From assembly GCF_002261345.1 (NCBI RefSeq), contig NZ_NEVT01000006.1, positions 992,001 to 1,056,000 of the forward strand: a stretch of DNA of 64,000 nt. The letters are read 5' to 3'. This document shows positions 7,811-16,573 of this stretch, piece after piece. The notes beneath the pieces were generated by a model. The model did not search any database, was not told the DNA's origin, and saw nothing but the letters and a program-made list of their open reading frames with translations. Origin of the DNA: Bordetella genomosp. 2. GTDB lineage: Bacteria > Pseudomonadota > Gammaproteobacteria > Burkholderiales > Burkholderiaceae_B. A program made the translations under genes and the position numbers. Position 1 is the first letter of the stretch. Every line of letters starts with the position of its first letter.

Positions 7811-9544
7811 ATGACCCGCTCTTACGACGACCTGCGCAGCGCCCGCTGGATGGCGCACGACGACCTGCGTTCCTTCGGCCACCGCTCGCGCATGATGCAA
7901 ATGGGCTATGGCCCGCAAGACTGGGCCGGCCGCCCGGTGATCGCCATCATCAACACCTGGTCCGACCTGAACCCCTGCCACAGCCATTTCAAGCAGCGGG
8001 TCGAGGACGTCAAGCGCGGCGTATTACAGGCCGGCGGCTTCCCGGTGGAACTGCCGGCCATCTCGGTGTCGGAATCGTTCGTCAAGCCCACCACCATGCT
8101 GTACCGCAACTTCCTGGCCATGGAAACCGAGGAACTGCTGCGCAGCCACCCGGTCGACGGCGCGGTGCTGATGGGTGGCTGCGACAAGACCACGCCGGGC
8201 CTGATCATGGGCGCCATCAGCGCCAACCTGCCCTGCGTCTACTTGCCGGCTGGCCCCATGCTGCGCGGCAACTGGAAGGGCAAGGTGCTGGGCTCGGGCT
8301 CGGACGCCTGGAAACTCTGGGACGAGCGCCGCGCCGGCAATATCACCAAGCAGGACTGGACCGAGGTCGAAGGCGGCATCGCGCGCAGCCACGGCACCTG
8401 CATGACCATGGGCACGGCCAGCACCATGACCGCCATCGCCGAGGCCATCGGCCTGACGCTGCCGGGCGCCTCGTCGATTCCGGCGGCCGACGTGAACCAC
8501 ATGCGCATGTCGGCCGAATGCGGCCGCCGCGTGGTCGGGATGGTGTGGGAAGACCTCACCCCGCAGCGCATCCTGACGCGCGCCTCGTTCGAGAACGCCA
8601 TCAACGTGGCCATGGCCATGGGCTGTTCCACCAATGCCATCGTGCACCTGGTGGCCATGTCGCGCCGCGCCGGCTGCGCGGTGGACCTGGCCGACTTCGA
8701 CGCCGCCAGCCGCAAGGTGCCGGTCATCGCCAACATCCGGCCCAGCGGCGACACCTACCTGATGGAAGACTTCTACTACGCCGGCGGCCTGCCCGGCCTG
8801 ATGTCGCGCCTGGCCGATGCGCACCTGGACCTGTCGGCCCGCACCGTGACCGGCCGCACGCTGGGCGAGAACATCGCCGGCGCGGCGGTCTACAACGACG
8901 ACGTGATCCGCCCGCTGGACCGCGCCATCTACCAGGAAGGCGCGCTGGCCGTGCTCAAGGGCAACCTGGCGCCGGACGGCTGCGTGATCAAGCCCAGCGC
9001 CTGCGCGCCGCGCTACCTGCGGCACACCGGCCCGGCCCTGGTGTTCGACGACTATCCCAGCATGAAAGCCGCGGTCGAGGACGAGAACCTCGACGTCAGC
9101 GCCGACCACATCCTGATCCTGCGCAACGCCGGCCCGCAAGGGGGGCCTGGCATGCCCGAATGGGGCATGCTGCCGATCCCGGTGAAGCTGGTGAAACAGG
9201 GTGTGCGCGACATGCTGCGCCTGTCCGATGCCCGCATGAGCGGCACCAGCTACGGCGCCTGCATCCTGCACGCCGCGCCGGAAGCCTATGTGGGCGGCCC
9301 GCTGGCCCTGGTGCGCACCGGCGACCTGGTCACGGTGGACGTGCCGGCGCGCCGCATCCACCTGAACGTCAGCGACGCCGAACTGGCCGCGCGCCGCGCC
9401 GCCTGGACGCCGCCGCCCAAGCGCTATGAGCGCGGCTACGGCTGGATGTACGCGCAACACATCCTGCAAGCCAACGACGGCTGCGACTTCGACTTCCTGG
9501 AAACCGGCTTCGGCGCGCCCGTGGCCGAGCCCGACATTTTCTGA
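7811..9544 (+). CDS. IlvD/Edd-family sugar-acid dehydratase (L-arabonate dehydratase-like)
   Basis: A 577-residue iron-sulfur dehydratase. Three cysteines at the positions that bind the [2Fe-2S] cluster in arabonate/xylonate dehydratases are visible: Cys56 (LNPCHSHF), Cys124 (MGGCDKTTPG) and Cys197 (HGTCMTMGTAST). The N-terminal pattern (SFGHRSRMMQMGYGPQDW, then INTWSDLNPCH) resembles sugar-acid dehydratases more than dihydroxy-acid dehydratase of branched-chain synthesis. The expected reaction is removal of water from an aldonic acid to a 2-keto-3-deoxy acid. The next gene is an RraA-like protein 28 bases away, then a Bug receptor, a layout that suggests uptake and breakdown of one sugar acid under the divergent GntR regulator. 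Exact substrate unknown. Confidence 0.88.
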   Translation: MTRSYDDLRSARWMAHDDLRSFGHRSRMMQMGYGPQDWAGRPVIAIINTWSDLNPCHSHFKQRVEDVKRGVLQAGGFPVELPAISVSESFVKPTTMLYRNFLAMETEELLRSHPVDGAVLMGGCDKTTPGLIMGAISANLPCVYLPAGPMLRGNWKGKVLGSGSDAWKLWDERRAGNITKQDWTEVEGGIARSHGTCMTMGTASTMTAIAEAIGLTLPGASSIPAADVNHMRMSAECGRRVVGMVWEDLTPQRILTRASFENAINVAMAMGCSTNAIVHLVAMSRRAGCAVDLADFDAASRKVPVIANIRPSGDTYLMEDFYYAGGLPGLMSRLADAHLDLSARTVTGRTLGENIAGAAVYNDDVIRPLDRAIYQEGALAVLKGNLAPDGCVIKPSACAPRYLRHTGPALVFDDYPSMKAAVEDENLDVSADHILILRNAGPQGGPGMPEWGMLPIPVKLVKQGVRDMLRLSDARMSGTSYGACILHAAPEAYVGGPLALVRTGDLVTVDVPARRIHLNVSDAELAARRAAWTPPPKRYERGYGWMYAQHILQANDGCDFDFLETGFGAPVAEPDIF

Positions 9545-9572
9545 CCCTGCCCGACCCGCTTCCGAGACCGCC

Positions 9573-10292
9573 ATGACCGCCCTGTCCGACACCACTCGCG
9601 CCCGCCTGGCCGCCGTCAGCACCGCCACGCTGTGCACCGCGCTGTTCAAGCGCGGCCTGCGCAACCAGTTCATCCAGGACGTGCGTCCGCTGCATGCGGG
9701 GCTGCCCAACATGGTCGGGCCGGCCTACACGCTGCGCTACATTCCGGCGCGCGAGGACCTGAACCCGATCCAGGTGTTCGAAGACCCCCGCCATCCGCAG
9801 CGCGTCGCCATCGAAGCCTGCCCGGCCGGCGCCGTGCTGGTGATGGACAGCCGCAAGGACGCGCGCGCCGCCTCGGCCGGCTCCATCCTGGTTACCCGCC
9901 TGATGAAGCGCGGCGTGGCGGGCGTGGTCACCGACGGCGGTTTTCGCGATTCCCCGGAAATCGCCCGGGTCGGCATCCCGGCCTATCACCAGCGGCCTGC
10001 GGCGCCCACCAACCTGACCCTGCACCAGGCGCTCGACCTGAACGTGCCGATCGGCTGCGGCGACGTGGCGGTGTTCCCGGGCGACATCGTGGTGGGCGAC
10101 GCCGAGGGCGTGGTGGTGATCCCCGCCGGCATCGCCGACGAGATCGCGCGCGAGGCCGAGGAAATGACCGCCTTCGAAGACTTCGTCACCAGCGAAGTAC
10201 TGGCCGGCCGCAGCATCGTCGGCCTGTACCCGCCCACCGACCCAGCCACGCGCGAGCGCTACGCCGCTTGGCGCGCGCAGCACGGGCGCTGA
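9573..10292 (+). CDS. RraA-family protein (HMG/CHA aldolase or regulator-of-RNase fold)
   Basis: A 239-residue protein of the RraA/demethylmenaquinone methyltransferase-like family. Relatives are class II aldolases of 4-hydroxy-4-methyl-2-oxoglutarate or 4-carboxy-4-hydroxy-2-oxoadipate, oxaloacetate decarboxylases, or RNase E inhibitors. The conserved core GGFRDSPEIARVGIPAY (phosphate/metal-binding GGxRD-like element) and the C-terminal CGDVAVFPGDIVVGDAEGVV are present. Its position between a sugar-acid dehydratase and a Bug receptor favours a metabolic aldolase or decarboxylase role over RNA decay. The ATG at 9573 sits 28 bases after the dehydratase stop. Confidence 0.82.
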   Translation: MTALSDTTRARLAAVSTATLCTALFKRGLRNQFIQDVRPLHAGLPNMVGPAYTLRYIPAREDLNPIQVFEDPRHPQRVAIEACPAGAVLVMDSRKDARAASAGSILVTRLMKRGVAGVVTDGGFRDSPEIARVGIPAYHQRPAAPTNLTLHQALDLNVPIGCGDVAVFPGDIVVGDAEGVVVIPAGIADEIAREAEEMTAFEDFVTSEVLAGRSIVGLYPPTDPATRERYAAWRAQHGR

Positions 10293-10337
10293 CGGCGACG
10301 CCGCGCCCGCCCCCATAACCCAGAGAGGAGACACCCC

Positions 10338-11327
10338 ATGAACCCGATCCGACGGCGCCACCTGGCGCTGACCCTGGCCGCGGCCGCCCTGGCCGCCTGC
10401 GGCCTGCCGGCCCAGGCGGCCGACTGGCCCGGCGACAAGCCCATTTCCTACGTGGTGCCGTTCACCGTGGGCGGCTCCACCGACGTGGTCGGCCGCATGC
10501 TGGCCCAGAAGCTCGGCGAACGGCTGCACCAGAGCGTGGTGGTCGAGAACAAGCCGGGCGCCGCCGGCGCCATCGGCGCGGCCTACGTGGCCAAGGCGCC
10601 GGCCGACGGCTACACGCTGTTCGGCGGCACCATCAGCACCCACGCCATCAATGCCAGCCTGTACAAGAACCTGCGCTACGACCCGGTCAAGGATTTCGAG
10701 CCCGTCTCGCTGGTGGCGACGCTGCCCAACGTGCTGCTGGTCGATCCCAACCTAGGCGTGGACTCGGTGGCCGACCTGATCGCCCTGCTCAAGCGCGAGC
10801 CGTCCAAGCGCACCTTCGCGTCGTCCGGGCCGGGCACCTCCACCCACCTGGCCGGCGAACTGTTCGCCGACACCATCGGCGTGCCGCTCACGCACGTGCC
10901 CTACAAGGGCACGCCGCCCGCCATGGTGGACGTGTCCTCCGGCGCGGTGACCTTCATGTTCGACCAGATGACCGCGGCCCTGCCGCTGTTGCAGAACGGC
11001 AAGCTCAAGCTGCTGGCGGTCACCACGCCGCAGCGCATCGCGCTGGCGCCCGACACGCCCACCATGGAAGAGGCCGGCGTGCAAGGCTTCCAGATGGCGT
11101 CGTGGCAGGCCGTGTACGCGCCCAAGGGCACGCCCAAGCCCATCGTCGACCGGCTCTCGCAAGAGATCGCCGCCATCCTCAAGGAGCCCGACGTGCAGGA
11201 GAAGCTGGGCAAGACCATGGGCATGCAACTGGTCGGCAGCAGCCCCGAAGCGCTGCGCGACCTGATGGCCAGCGAAATCCCGCGCTGGGCCGAAGTCGTG
11301 CAGAAGTCCGGCGCGCAGGTGGATTGA
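10338..11327 (+). CDS. Bug/TctC-family periplasmic receptor
   Basis: A 329-residue tripartite tricarboxylate transporter receptor. A signal sequence (HLALTLAAAALAACGLPAQA) contains a LAAC stretch that could also serve as a lipobox. The family pattern follows: PFTVGGSTDVVGRMLAQKLGE, VVVENKPGAAGAIGA, APADGYTLF. These proteins bind carboxylated or amide ligands in the periplasm and hand them to TctAB-type membrane proteins; none is present here. A strong GAGGAG site precedes the ATG. It closes the dehydratase-RraA operon and probably binds the sugar acid degraded by it. Confidence 0.92.
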   Translation: MNPIRRRHLALTLAAAALAACGLPAQAADWPGDKPISYVVPFTVGGSTDVVGRMLAQKLGERLHQSVVVENKPGAAGAIGAAYVAKAPADGYTLFGGTISTHAINASLYKNLRYDPVKDFEPVSLVATLPNVLLVDPNLGVDSVADLIALLKREPSKRTFASSGPGTSTHLAGELFADTIGVPLTHVPYKGTPPAMVDVSSGAVTFMFDQMTAALPLLQNGKLKLLAVTTPQRIALAPDTPTMEEAGVQGFQMASWQAVYAPKGTPKPIVDRLSQEIAAILKEPDVQEKLGKTMGMQLVGSSPEALRDLMASEIPRWAEVVQKSGAQVD

Positions 11328-11352
11328 CGCACCGGGCGGCAGACAGAACATC

Positions 11353-11385
11353 AGGTGTCAGACACCCGTGGGGTGTCTGACACCT
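11353..11385. repeat. Nested palindromic repeat, copy B1
   Basis: 15-base perfect arms (AGGTGTCAGACACCC and its inverse) with spacer GTG, between the convergent Bug and deacetylase genes. A single-arm copy with one change (GTGTCGGACACCT) follows at 11409-11421. The G+C-rich flank (CGGCCGTAGGGGCA) recurs 36 bases later, indicating local duplication. Confidence 0.95.
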
Positions 11386-11444
11386 ACGGCCGTAGGGGCA
11401 CGGCGGGAGTGTCGGACACCTGCGGCCGCAGGGGCATGGCGGGT

Positions 11445-11474
11445 GGTGTCAGACACCCCTGGGTGTCTGACACC
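11445..11474. repeat. Nested palindromic repeat, copy B2
   Basis: 14-base perfect arms (GGTGTCAGACACCC and its inverse) separated by CT, just past the stop of the leftward deacetylase-like gene. Confidence 0.95.
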
Positions 11475-11506
11475 TGACAATCCCTGTTCCGCGCGGCCCG
11501 TCTTCT

Positions 11507-12328
11507 TTAGAGTTGCGGCGCGGGCATCGTCGGGAACGGCTCGGTCGCCGCGTGCGCGGCGCGCCAGGCCTCGGCCAGCCGGTCGGCCCGATAGAAGGCC
11601 ACGCCGGGACGGCGCCCCAGGTCGCGCAGGAAGTCGGCCACCATGCGCGCGCGCGGCAGCCGGCTGGACCCGACGTCGCCGCGGGTGTGCAGGGTCAGGT
11701 TGACGTAGCCGCCGGCGCAGTACTGCGCGTCGGCCTCCTCGGCCCAGGCCTTGGCGACGCGGGCGTGTGTGTGGCGCTGGCTGTAGAACTTGGCGTCGCT
11801 CAGGTAATCGAACACCGGCAGTTCCACCAGCGCCGCGCCGTCTTGCGCCATCACATACGGCGTGTCGTCGTCCTGCGCGCTGCTGTCGTAGCCATAGCCC
11901 GCCTGCGCCAGGGCCGGCAAGGCGGCTTGCGTGACCAGCCCGTTGGCGGCCCGCCAGCCCCGCGGCGCGGCGCCGGTCAGGCGCGCCAGCGCTTCGCGGT
12001 CGCGCGCCAGCTGGTCCAGCGTCTCCGGCGCGCCGGCCTGGGCGCGCACATAGCCGCGCACCGCCACTTCGTGGCCGCCGTCCAGCATGGCCTGCAACAG
12101 GTGCGGATGCTGGGCAATGTCGGCCGGCATCACGAAGAAGGTGGCGGGGGCGCCGTTCTCCGCCAGCGCGTCGAGCAGGCGCCACAGGCCTTCGCGCGCG
12201 CCATAGCGGCCATAGGAATAACGGCCGAACAGGCCGGCGTTGCCGGCCTCCTGCGCATCGATGGCCGCCACGTCGACGTTGACGCCCACCACCACCGGAC
12301 ACGCGGCCAGTCGTTCGGTCTTGCTCAT
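11507..12328 (-). CDS. Degenerate polysaccharide-deacetylase-like protein (NodB fold, metal ligands lost)
   Basis: A 273-residue homologue of the adjacent upstream deacetylase, sharing the fold and many blocks (GRYSYGRYGAREGLWRLLDAL, ATFFVMPADIAQHP, YGYDSSAQDDDTPYVM). The catalytic elements are eroded. Where the intact paralogue has VDFDGTG this protein has VNVDVAA. The zinc-binding HGYVHE reads RGYVRA, and the RSPSG substrate element reads RAANG. Only a late His (LTLHTRG) is kept. It is therefore unlikely to be a metal-dependent deacetylase and may be a binding or structural partner of the intact copy. Its start overlaps the stop of that gene by four bases, so the two are probably made together. 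Confidence 0.8.
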   Translation of the reverse strand: MSKTERLAACPVVVGVNVDVAAIDAQEAGNAGLFGRYSYGRYGAREGLWRLLDALAENGAPATFFVMPADIAQHPHLLQAMLDGGHEVAVRGYVRAQAGAPETLDQLARDREALARLTGAAPRGWRAANGLVTQAALPALAQAGYGYDSSAQDDDTPYVMAQDGAALVELPVFDYLSDAKFYSQRHTHARVAKAWAEEADAQYCAGGYVNLTLHTRGDVGSSRLPRARMVADFLRDLGRRPGVAFYRADRLAEAWRAAHAATEPFPTMPAPQL

Positions 12329-13197
12329 ACGCGCACCTCTTCATAGCTGTGGGGATCGGCGGCGACCCATTGCTGGATCTCGGACAGCGTGGCGAAATGC
12401 ACGCCCGCGTGGCGCTGGATGTGGCGCAGCGTTTCCTCCGCCGCGCGCACGCGGCTGGGCGTGCCCGAGCCCCAGCCGGCGCGCGGATGCACGGTCAGCA
12501 TGAAGAAGCCGCCCTGCGCATAGCGCGCGTCGAATTCCGCCTTCCATTGCTCGACCACCTCGGACACCGGCGTCATCGAGAAATTGAAGAACGGGAAATC
12601 GTCCAGGCTGTACGTGTTGTTGGGAATCTCGACCATGGTCCGCCCGGCGCCCAGGTCCAGCATGTACGGCGTGTCGGCGTCCTTGTCGCTGCTGTCGTAC
12701 TGGTAGCCCAGCTCGTGCAGCACCGGCAGCGTCACGCTGGTCTTCTGCCCCGACGGCGATCGCCAGCCGCGCGGCGCCTGGCCCAGCAAGTCGCCCAGGA
12801 TGCCGTGCGTCAGTTTCAGGCGCCGCGTTTCCTCGGCCGGCTCGAACAGCGTGCCCTCGTGCACATAGCCGTGCGCGCCGATCTCGTGGCCGGCGCGCTG
12901 GATGTCGCGGATCGATCCGGGCGAGCACTGCGCGTCGTAGCCCGGCACGAAAAAGGTCGCCGGGATGCCCAGGCGCTGGAGCATGTCCAGGTGGCGCGGC
13001 ACGCCGCGCCGCGCCGAATAGCGGCCGGCCGAATGCATGCCGAAGGGCTCCAGGCCCTTGCCGACCTCATTGCCGGTGCCGTCGAAATCGACGGTGTAGG
13101 CGACCAGGCAGCGGGCCTGGCGCGGCCAGGCGGGCTCGGCCGTGCGCGGCGCCTGTCCGGGCAGGCGCAGGCCGCGCGTCAACAGGGGTTGGGACAT
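12325..13197 (-). CDS. Polysaccharide deacetylase-family amidohydrolase (PuuE/PgdA-like)
   Basis: A 290-residue NodB-homology protein. Motif 1 (AYTVDFDGTG) supplies catalytic and metal Asp residues, the zinc motif HEIGAHGYVHE supplies His residues, and GWRSPSG and LTVHPRAGWGS complete the site. It has no signal peptide, which fits cytosolic relatives such as allantoinase PuuE and imidase-like members that open cyclic amides rather than cell-wall enzymes. The ATG at 13197 lies 11 bases before the stop of the C45-type gene. The whole block (C45 enzyme, two deacetylase-fold proteins and probably the two Bug genes) is transcribed leftward and may import and cleave an amide compound. Confidence 0.85.
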   Translation of the reverse strand: MSQPLLTRGLRLPGQAPRTAEPAWPRQARCLVAYTVDFDGTGNEVGKGLEPFGMHSAGRYSARRGVPRHLDMLQRLGIPATFFVPGYDAQCSPGSIRDIQRAGHEIGAHGYVHEGTLFEPAEETRRLKLTHGILGDLLGQAPRGWRSPSGQKTSVTLPVLHELGYQYDSSDKDADTPYMLDLGAGRTMVEIPNNTYSLDDFPFFNFSMTPVSEVVEQWKAEFDARYAQGGFFMLTVHPRAGWGSGTPSRVRAAEETLRHIQRHAGVHFATLSEIQQWVAADPHSYEEVRV

Positions 13198-13208
13198 GGC
13201 GGTTCCTC

Positions 13209-14321
13209 TCAGTCTGCAAACCCGTAGGTGGTGAAGGTGGGATCGACGGCCGGCAACGCGGCCACTTCCATTTCCGCGGCGGCCGGACGCAGCACCACGG
13301 TGGCGACCGTGGCGCTCAGGTTGCTGGCCAGGTTCATGCGCGGCGGCCGGCATACCGACCAGGGCGACGCGTAGTCGTCCAGCAGCGCGGCCTTGACTTC
13401 GGCCACGCCGATCCGCCCCAGGTGCGGCCGCAACAGCGCCTTGACGCGCATGTCGCGGTACAGGGTGTCCGGCGTGGAGGCGATGCCGGCGTCCTTCAGC
13501 TTGCCCAGCGCGACCGGGCTGAGCCAATGATTGGCGTGCACCAGCAGGCCGTCCTCGTCGCGCACCAGGAAGGTCTCGTCGGGCGCGCACTCGAAATTCA
13601 GCGCCACGCCGCCGCGATGGCTGATCATCATGTTGTTCGAGCCCGACTTCGGCGTCACGTAGGCGGCGCGCATGGCCAGCGCCAGGTGTTCCTGTTCGAG
13701 TATCTTGCGGCGGATCAGCGGCAGCGGCACGCCCACGCGCTGGTAGTCCAGGCTGGACTCCAGGAAATTGGCGGTCAGGCCGATGCCGGCCGCGTTCAGG
13801 CCCGAGCGGCCCAGCGCGCCGGCCTCGGTGAAAGTCAGGATGTCCGGGCCGTCGTCGCGGCGGATGCGCAGCACCACGGCGGTTTCGGCGCATTCGTATT
13901 TCCAGTCCCAGTTCTGCGCATGCACCAGCACGCCGCCGGCGGCGGCCTGCGGCAGCACGATCACGCCGGTGCAGCCGTCCAGCTCGCCGGCCCCGATCAG
14001 CCGCTCGCGCAGCGCGGGGCTGGCCGCCAGCTTGAGGATCTCGGTGCGCGCATTGAGCAGCACCACGTCGTCGAAGGGCACGTCGGCGCCCGCCGCGATG
14101 CCGCGCATTTCGGCCACATGGGCGGCGTCGAATTTTTCCATGACGGGCAGGTAATCGCGCACCACCGCCGCCAGCGACGCGCGGTCCAGTTCCAGCGCCT
14201 GCAGTTGCGCGGTGTAGTGGCCGATGCCCTTGTGGATGCGCTCGGCGGCCTGCCGGCCGTATTGCCGGCCGCGCGCCTCGGGCGGCCCCGCGACTTCGAT
14301 AAGAGGAAATGCTGCAGTCAT
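13209..14321 (-). CDS. C45-family autoproteolytic acyltransferase/hydrolase
   Basis: A 370-residue protein resembling acyl-CoA:6-aminopenicillanate acyltransferase (peptidase C45), an N-terminal nucleophile enzyme that self-cleaves ahead of a cysteine. The nucleophile would be Cys117 in ELDGCTGVIV. The family elements AQNWDWKYE and LGRSGLNAAGIGLTANF follow. Many bacterial members hydrolyse or transfer acyl groups on small amides. It has no signal peptide. It is the first gene of a leftward group with two deacetylase-fold proteins, so an amide substrate delivered by the nearby Bug receptors is likely; that is inference. Confidence 0.85.
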   Translation of the reverse strand: MTAAFPLIEVAGPPEARGRQYGRQAAERIHKGIGHYTAQLQALELDRASLAAVVRDYLPVMEKFDAAHVAEMRGIAAGADVPFDDVVLLNARTEILKLAASPALRERLIGAGELDGCTGVIVLPQAAAGGVLVHAQNWDWKYECAETAVVLRIRRDDGPDILTFTEAGALGRSGLNAAGIGLTANFLESSLDYQRVGVPLPLIRRKILEQEHLALAMRAAYVTPKSGSNNMMISHRGGVALNFECAPDETFLVRDEDGLLVHANHWLSPVALGKLKDAGIASTPDTLYRDMRVKALLRPHLGRIGVAEVKAALLDDYASPWSVCRPPRMNLASNLSATVATVVLRPAAAEMEVAALPAVDPTFTTYGFAD

Positions 14322-14370
14322 GTTGCTCCTTGGTTGGCCGCGTCCGCGCCCATGCGGGCCGGGATGCGAT

Positions 14371-15354
14371 TCAGATCAGCTTGGCGCGGCGCAGCAGCTC
14401 GCCGGACGCCTCATAGGTCTGCCGCGCATAGGCGGCGAAATCCTGCGGGTTGCGGTACCACTCGGGCTGGTTCAGCGTCGCCAGCACCCGCTCGATGGCG
14501 GGCTCGGCCATGGCGCGGCGGAACGCCTGGTGCAGCGCCTGCACGATGGCGGGCGGGATGCCCTTGGGCCCGAGCGGCCCCATGGGCGCCGACAGCACCA
14601 GGTCGTAGCCCTGCTCGGTGGCGGTGGGCACCTCCGGCCAGGCCTTGAAGCGGGCCGCGCCCAGCGCCCCCAGCAGCCGCAGCCTGCCGCTCTGGATATA
14701 CGGCACGTAGGTGCCCACCGAATCCATCACCACGTCCACATAGCCGCCCATCAGCGCGGTCGCCATGTCGGCGCCGCTCTTGAAGGGGATATGCTGGAAG
14801 CGTACGCCGTACTGCTCCTGGAAGGGCACCATGGTGACCGGCACGAGCGTGGTGGGGTCGCCCGCGGCATACTGGACCTGGCCCGGCCGCTCCTTGCCCG
14901 CCCGCATGAAGTCGGCGAACGACTGCAGCGGCGAATCGGCGCGCACCACGGCGCAGAACTCCAGGCTGGTCATGCCGATCACATAGGTGAAGTCGTCCAG
15001 CGGCGAGAAGCCGATCTTCGGCTCCAGCCATGGCGCGCGGAAAGTAGAGCCGGTCGACATGGCCAGCGTGTAGCCGTCCGGACGCGCCCGCGCCACCAGG
15101 CTGGCCGACAGGTTGCCGCCGGCGCCCGGCTTGTTCTCGATGATGACCGGCTGCCCCAGGTGCGGCGCGGCCGCCTGGCTCAGCACCCGCATGTACTGGT
15201 CGACCGAGCCGCCCGCGCCGAACGGGCAGAACAAGGTCACCGGCCGCGCCGGAAACCCCTGGGCGCGGGCCGCGCGGCCCGCCAGGCCGAGCGCGGCGCC
15301 CGCGCCCAGCGCCTGCAGCGCGCGGCGGCGCCCGGATGAAACTGGACTTTGCAT
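14371..15354 (-). CDS. Bug/TctC-family periplasmic receptor with twin-arginine-like signal
   Basis: A 327-residue receptor. The N-terminus has an RRR run before an Ala/Gly-rich segment ending in ARAQG, which could be a Tat or Sec signal. Family elements FGAGGSVDQYMRVLSQ, VIIENKPGAGGNLSA and ARPDGYTLAM are visible. It lies 49 bases upstream of the C45 gene and downstream of a second Bug gene on the same strand, so the two receptors probably feed the amide-cleaving enzymes of this block or overlap in ligands. Confidence 0.92.
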   Translation of the reverse strand: MQSPVSSGRRRALQALGAGAALGLAGRAARAQGFPARPVTLFCPFGAGGSVDQYMRVLSQAAAPHLGQPVIIENKPGAGGNLSASLVARARPDGYTLAMSTGSTFRAPWLEPKIGFSPLDDFTYVIGMTSLEFCAVVRADSPLQSFADFMRAGKERPGQVQYAAGDPTTLVPVTMVPFQEQYGVRFQHIPFKSGADMATALMGGYVDVVMDSVGTYVPYIQSGRLRLLGALGAARFKAWPEVPTATEQGYDLVLSAPMGPLGPKGIPPAIVQALHQAFRRAMAEPAIERVLATLNQPEWYRNPQDFAAYARQTYEASGELLRRAKLI

Positions 15355-15436
15355 GACGAATCTTCCTGTCGAAAGAGAATGCTGGCGCGGCCGGCGGCGA
15401 GGCGCGCGGCCTGCGCGTCCCGCGCAGGGCGGCGCG

Positions 15437-16477
15437 CTACGACGGCTTGATGTTGCCGGCCTTGACCAGCCGGCCCCATTTGGCCGACTCCTGGGCGATG
15501 AAGGCGGCCATTTCGTCGGGCGTCGTGTACTGGGTTTCCAGGCCGCCGAGCTTCAGGCTGTCGAAGGCCGGCGAGGCCAGCGTCTGCCGGACCGCCTGGT
15601 TCAGCGCCTGCACGGCCGCCGGCGAAGTGCCGGCCGGCGCCATGATGCCGCCCCAGCCGATCGCCACGATGCCCGGGAAGCCGCTTTCGGCAATGGTGGG
15701 CACATCGGGCAGCACGGGCGAGCGCTCCGCTCCGGTGGTGGCCAGCGCGACGACCTTGCCGGCGCGGATATGCGGCAACTGGTTGATCACCGTGTCCATC
15801 AGCACCGGGAACTGGCCGCCCAGGAAATCGCCCACCGCCGCCGAGGCGCTGCGGTACGGCACGCCGGGCATAGTCAGCTTGGCCTCGCTCTTGAGCAGTT
15901 CGGTGGCCAGGTGGCTGGAACTGCCGTTGGCCGTGATGCCGTAGAAGTACTTGCCGGGATTGGCGCGCACAAGCGCGATCAGGTCCTGGAAGGTCTGTGC
16001 CTCGAAGTCGGGCCGCACCACCAGCACGTTGTTGTACTTGCACACCAGCGAGACCGGCGCGAAGTCCTTCTCGGGGTTGTACGGCAAGTCCGGATACAGG
16101 AACTGGTTGACGGTGTGCGTGCCAGTGATCGCGAACAGCAGCGTGTGGCCATCCGGATCGGCCCGGGCAACCGCCTGCGCGCCGATGATGCCGGCCGCCC
16201 CGGGCATGTTCTTGACCACGACGTTGTGGGCCAGGTGCTCGGCCAGCCCCTTGGCGGCCACCCGCGCCACCACGTCGGTGCCGGCGCCCGGCCCGCCTGG
16301 CACCACCAGCTCGATCGGCTTGGAGCCCGGATAGGCCGCGCCCTGGGCCTGCGCGCGCCCGGCGCCCAGGCCCGGCAGCAACAGCGCCGAACCGGCCGCC
16401 ATGCCGCCCGCCAGCAGGCGGCGGCGCCTGGATGAAAAACCGGCCGCGGCCGTGTGCCTGTCGTACTGCGTCGACAT
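15437..16477 (-). CDS. Bug/TctC-family periplasmic receptor with twin-arginine-like signal
   Basis: A 346-residue receptor, first gene of the leftward block and divergent from a LysR gene. The signal has SSRRRRLLAGG followed by a hydrophobic run and GRAQAQG, a good Tat candidate. Family elements: VPGGPGAGTDVVARVAAKGL, VVKNMPGAAGIIGA and ARADPDGHTLLF. The LysR regulator next door probably controls it through the shared 141-base promoter region. Confidence 0.92.
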   Translation of the reverse strand: MSTQYDRHTAAAGFSSRRRRLLAGGMAAGSALLLPGLGAGRAQAQGAAYPGSKPIELVVPGGPGAGTDVVARVAAKGLAEHLAHNVVVKNMPGAAGIIGAQAVARADPDGHTLLFAITGTHTVNQFLYPDLPYNPEKDFAPVSLVCKYNNVLVVRPDFEAQTFQDLIALVRANPGKYFYGITANGSSSHLATELLKSEAKLTMPGVPYRSASAAVGDFLGGQFPVLMDTVINQLPHIRAGKVVALATTGAERSPVLPDVPTIAESGFPGIVAIGWGGIMAPAGTSPAAVQALNQAVRQTLASPAFDSLKLGGLETQYTTPDEMAAFIAQESAKWGRLVKAGNIKPS

Positions 16478-16573
16478 TGTCTCCCCCTTGCCGCGCCAGC
16501 GCGGCGTCGATTTGTGGTCAGGAGACTTTGCAGGACTTCACTAGGAAAGTAAATCTAGAATAAATTTCTGCTG

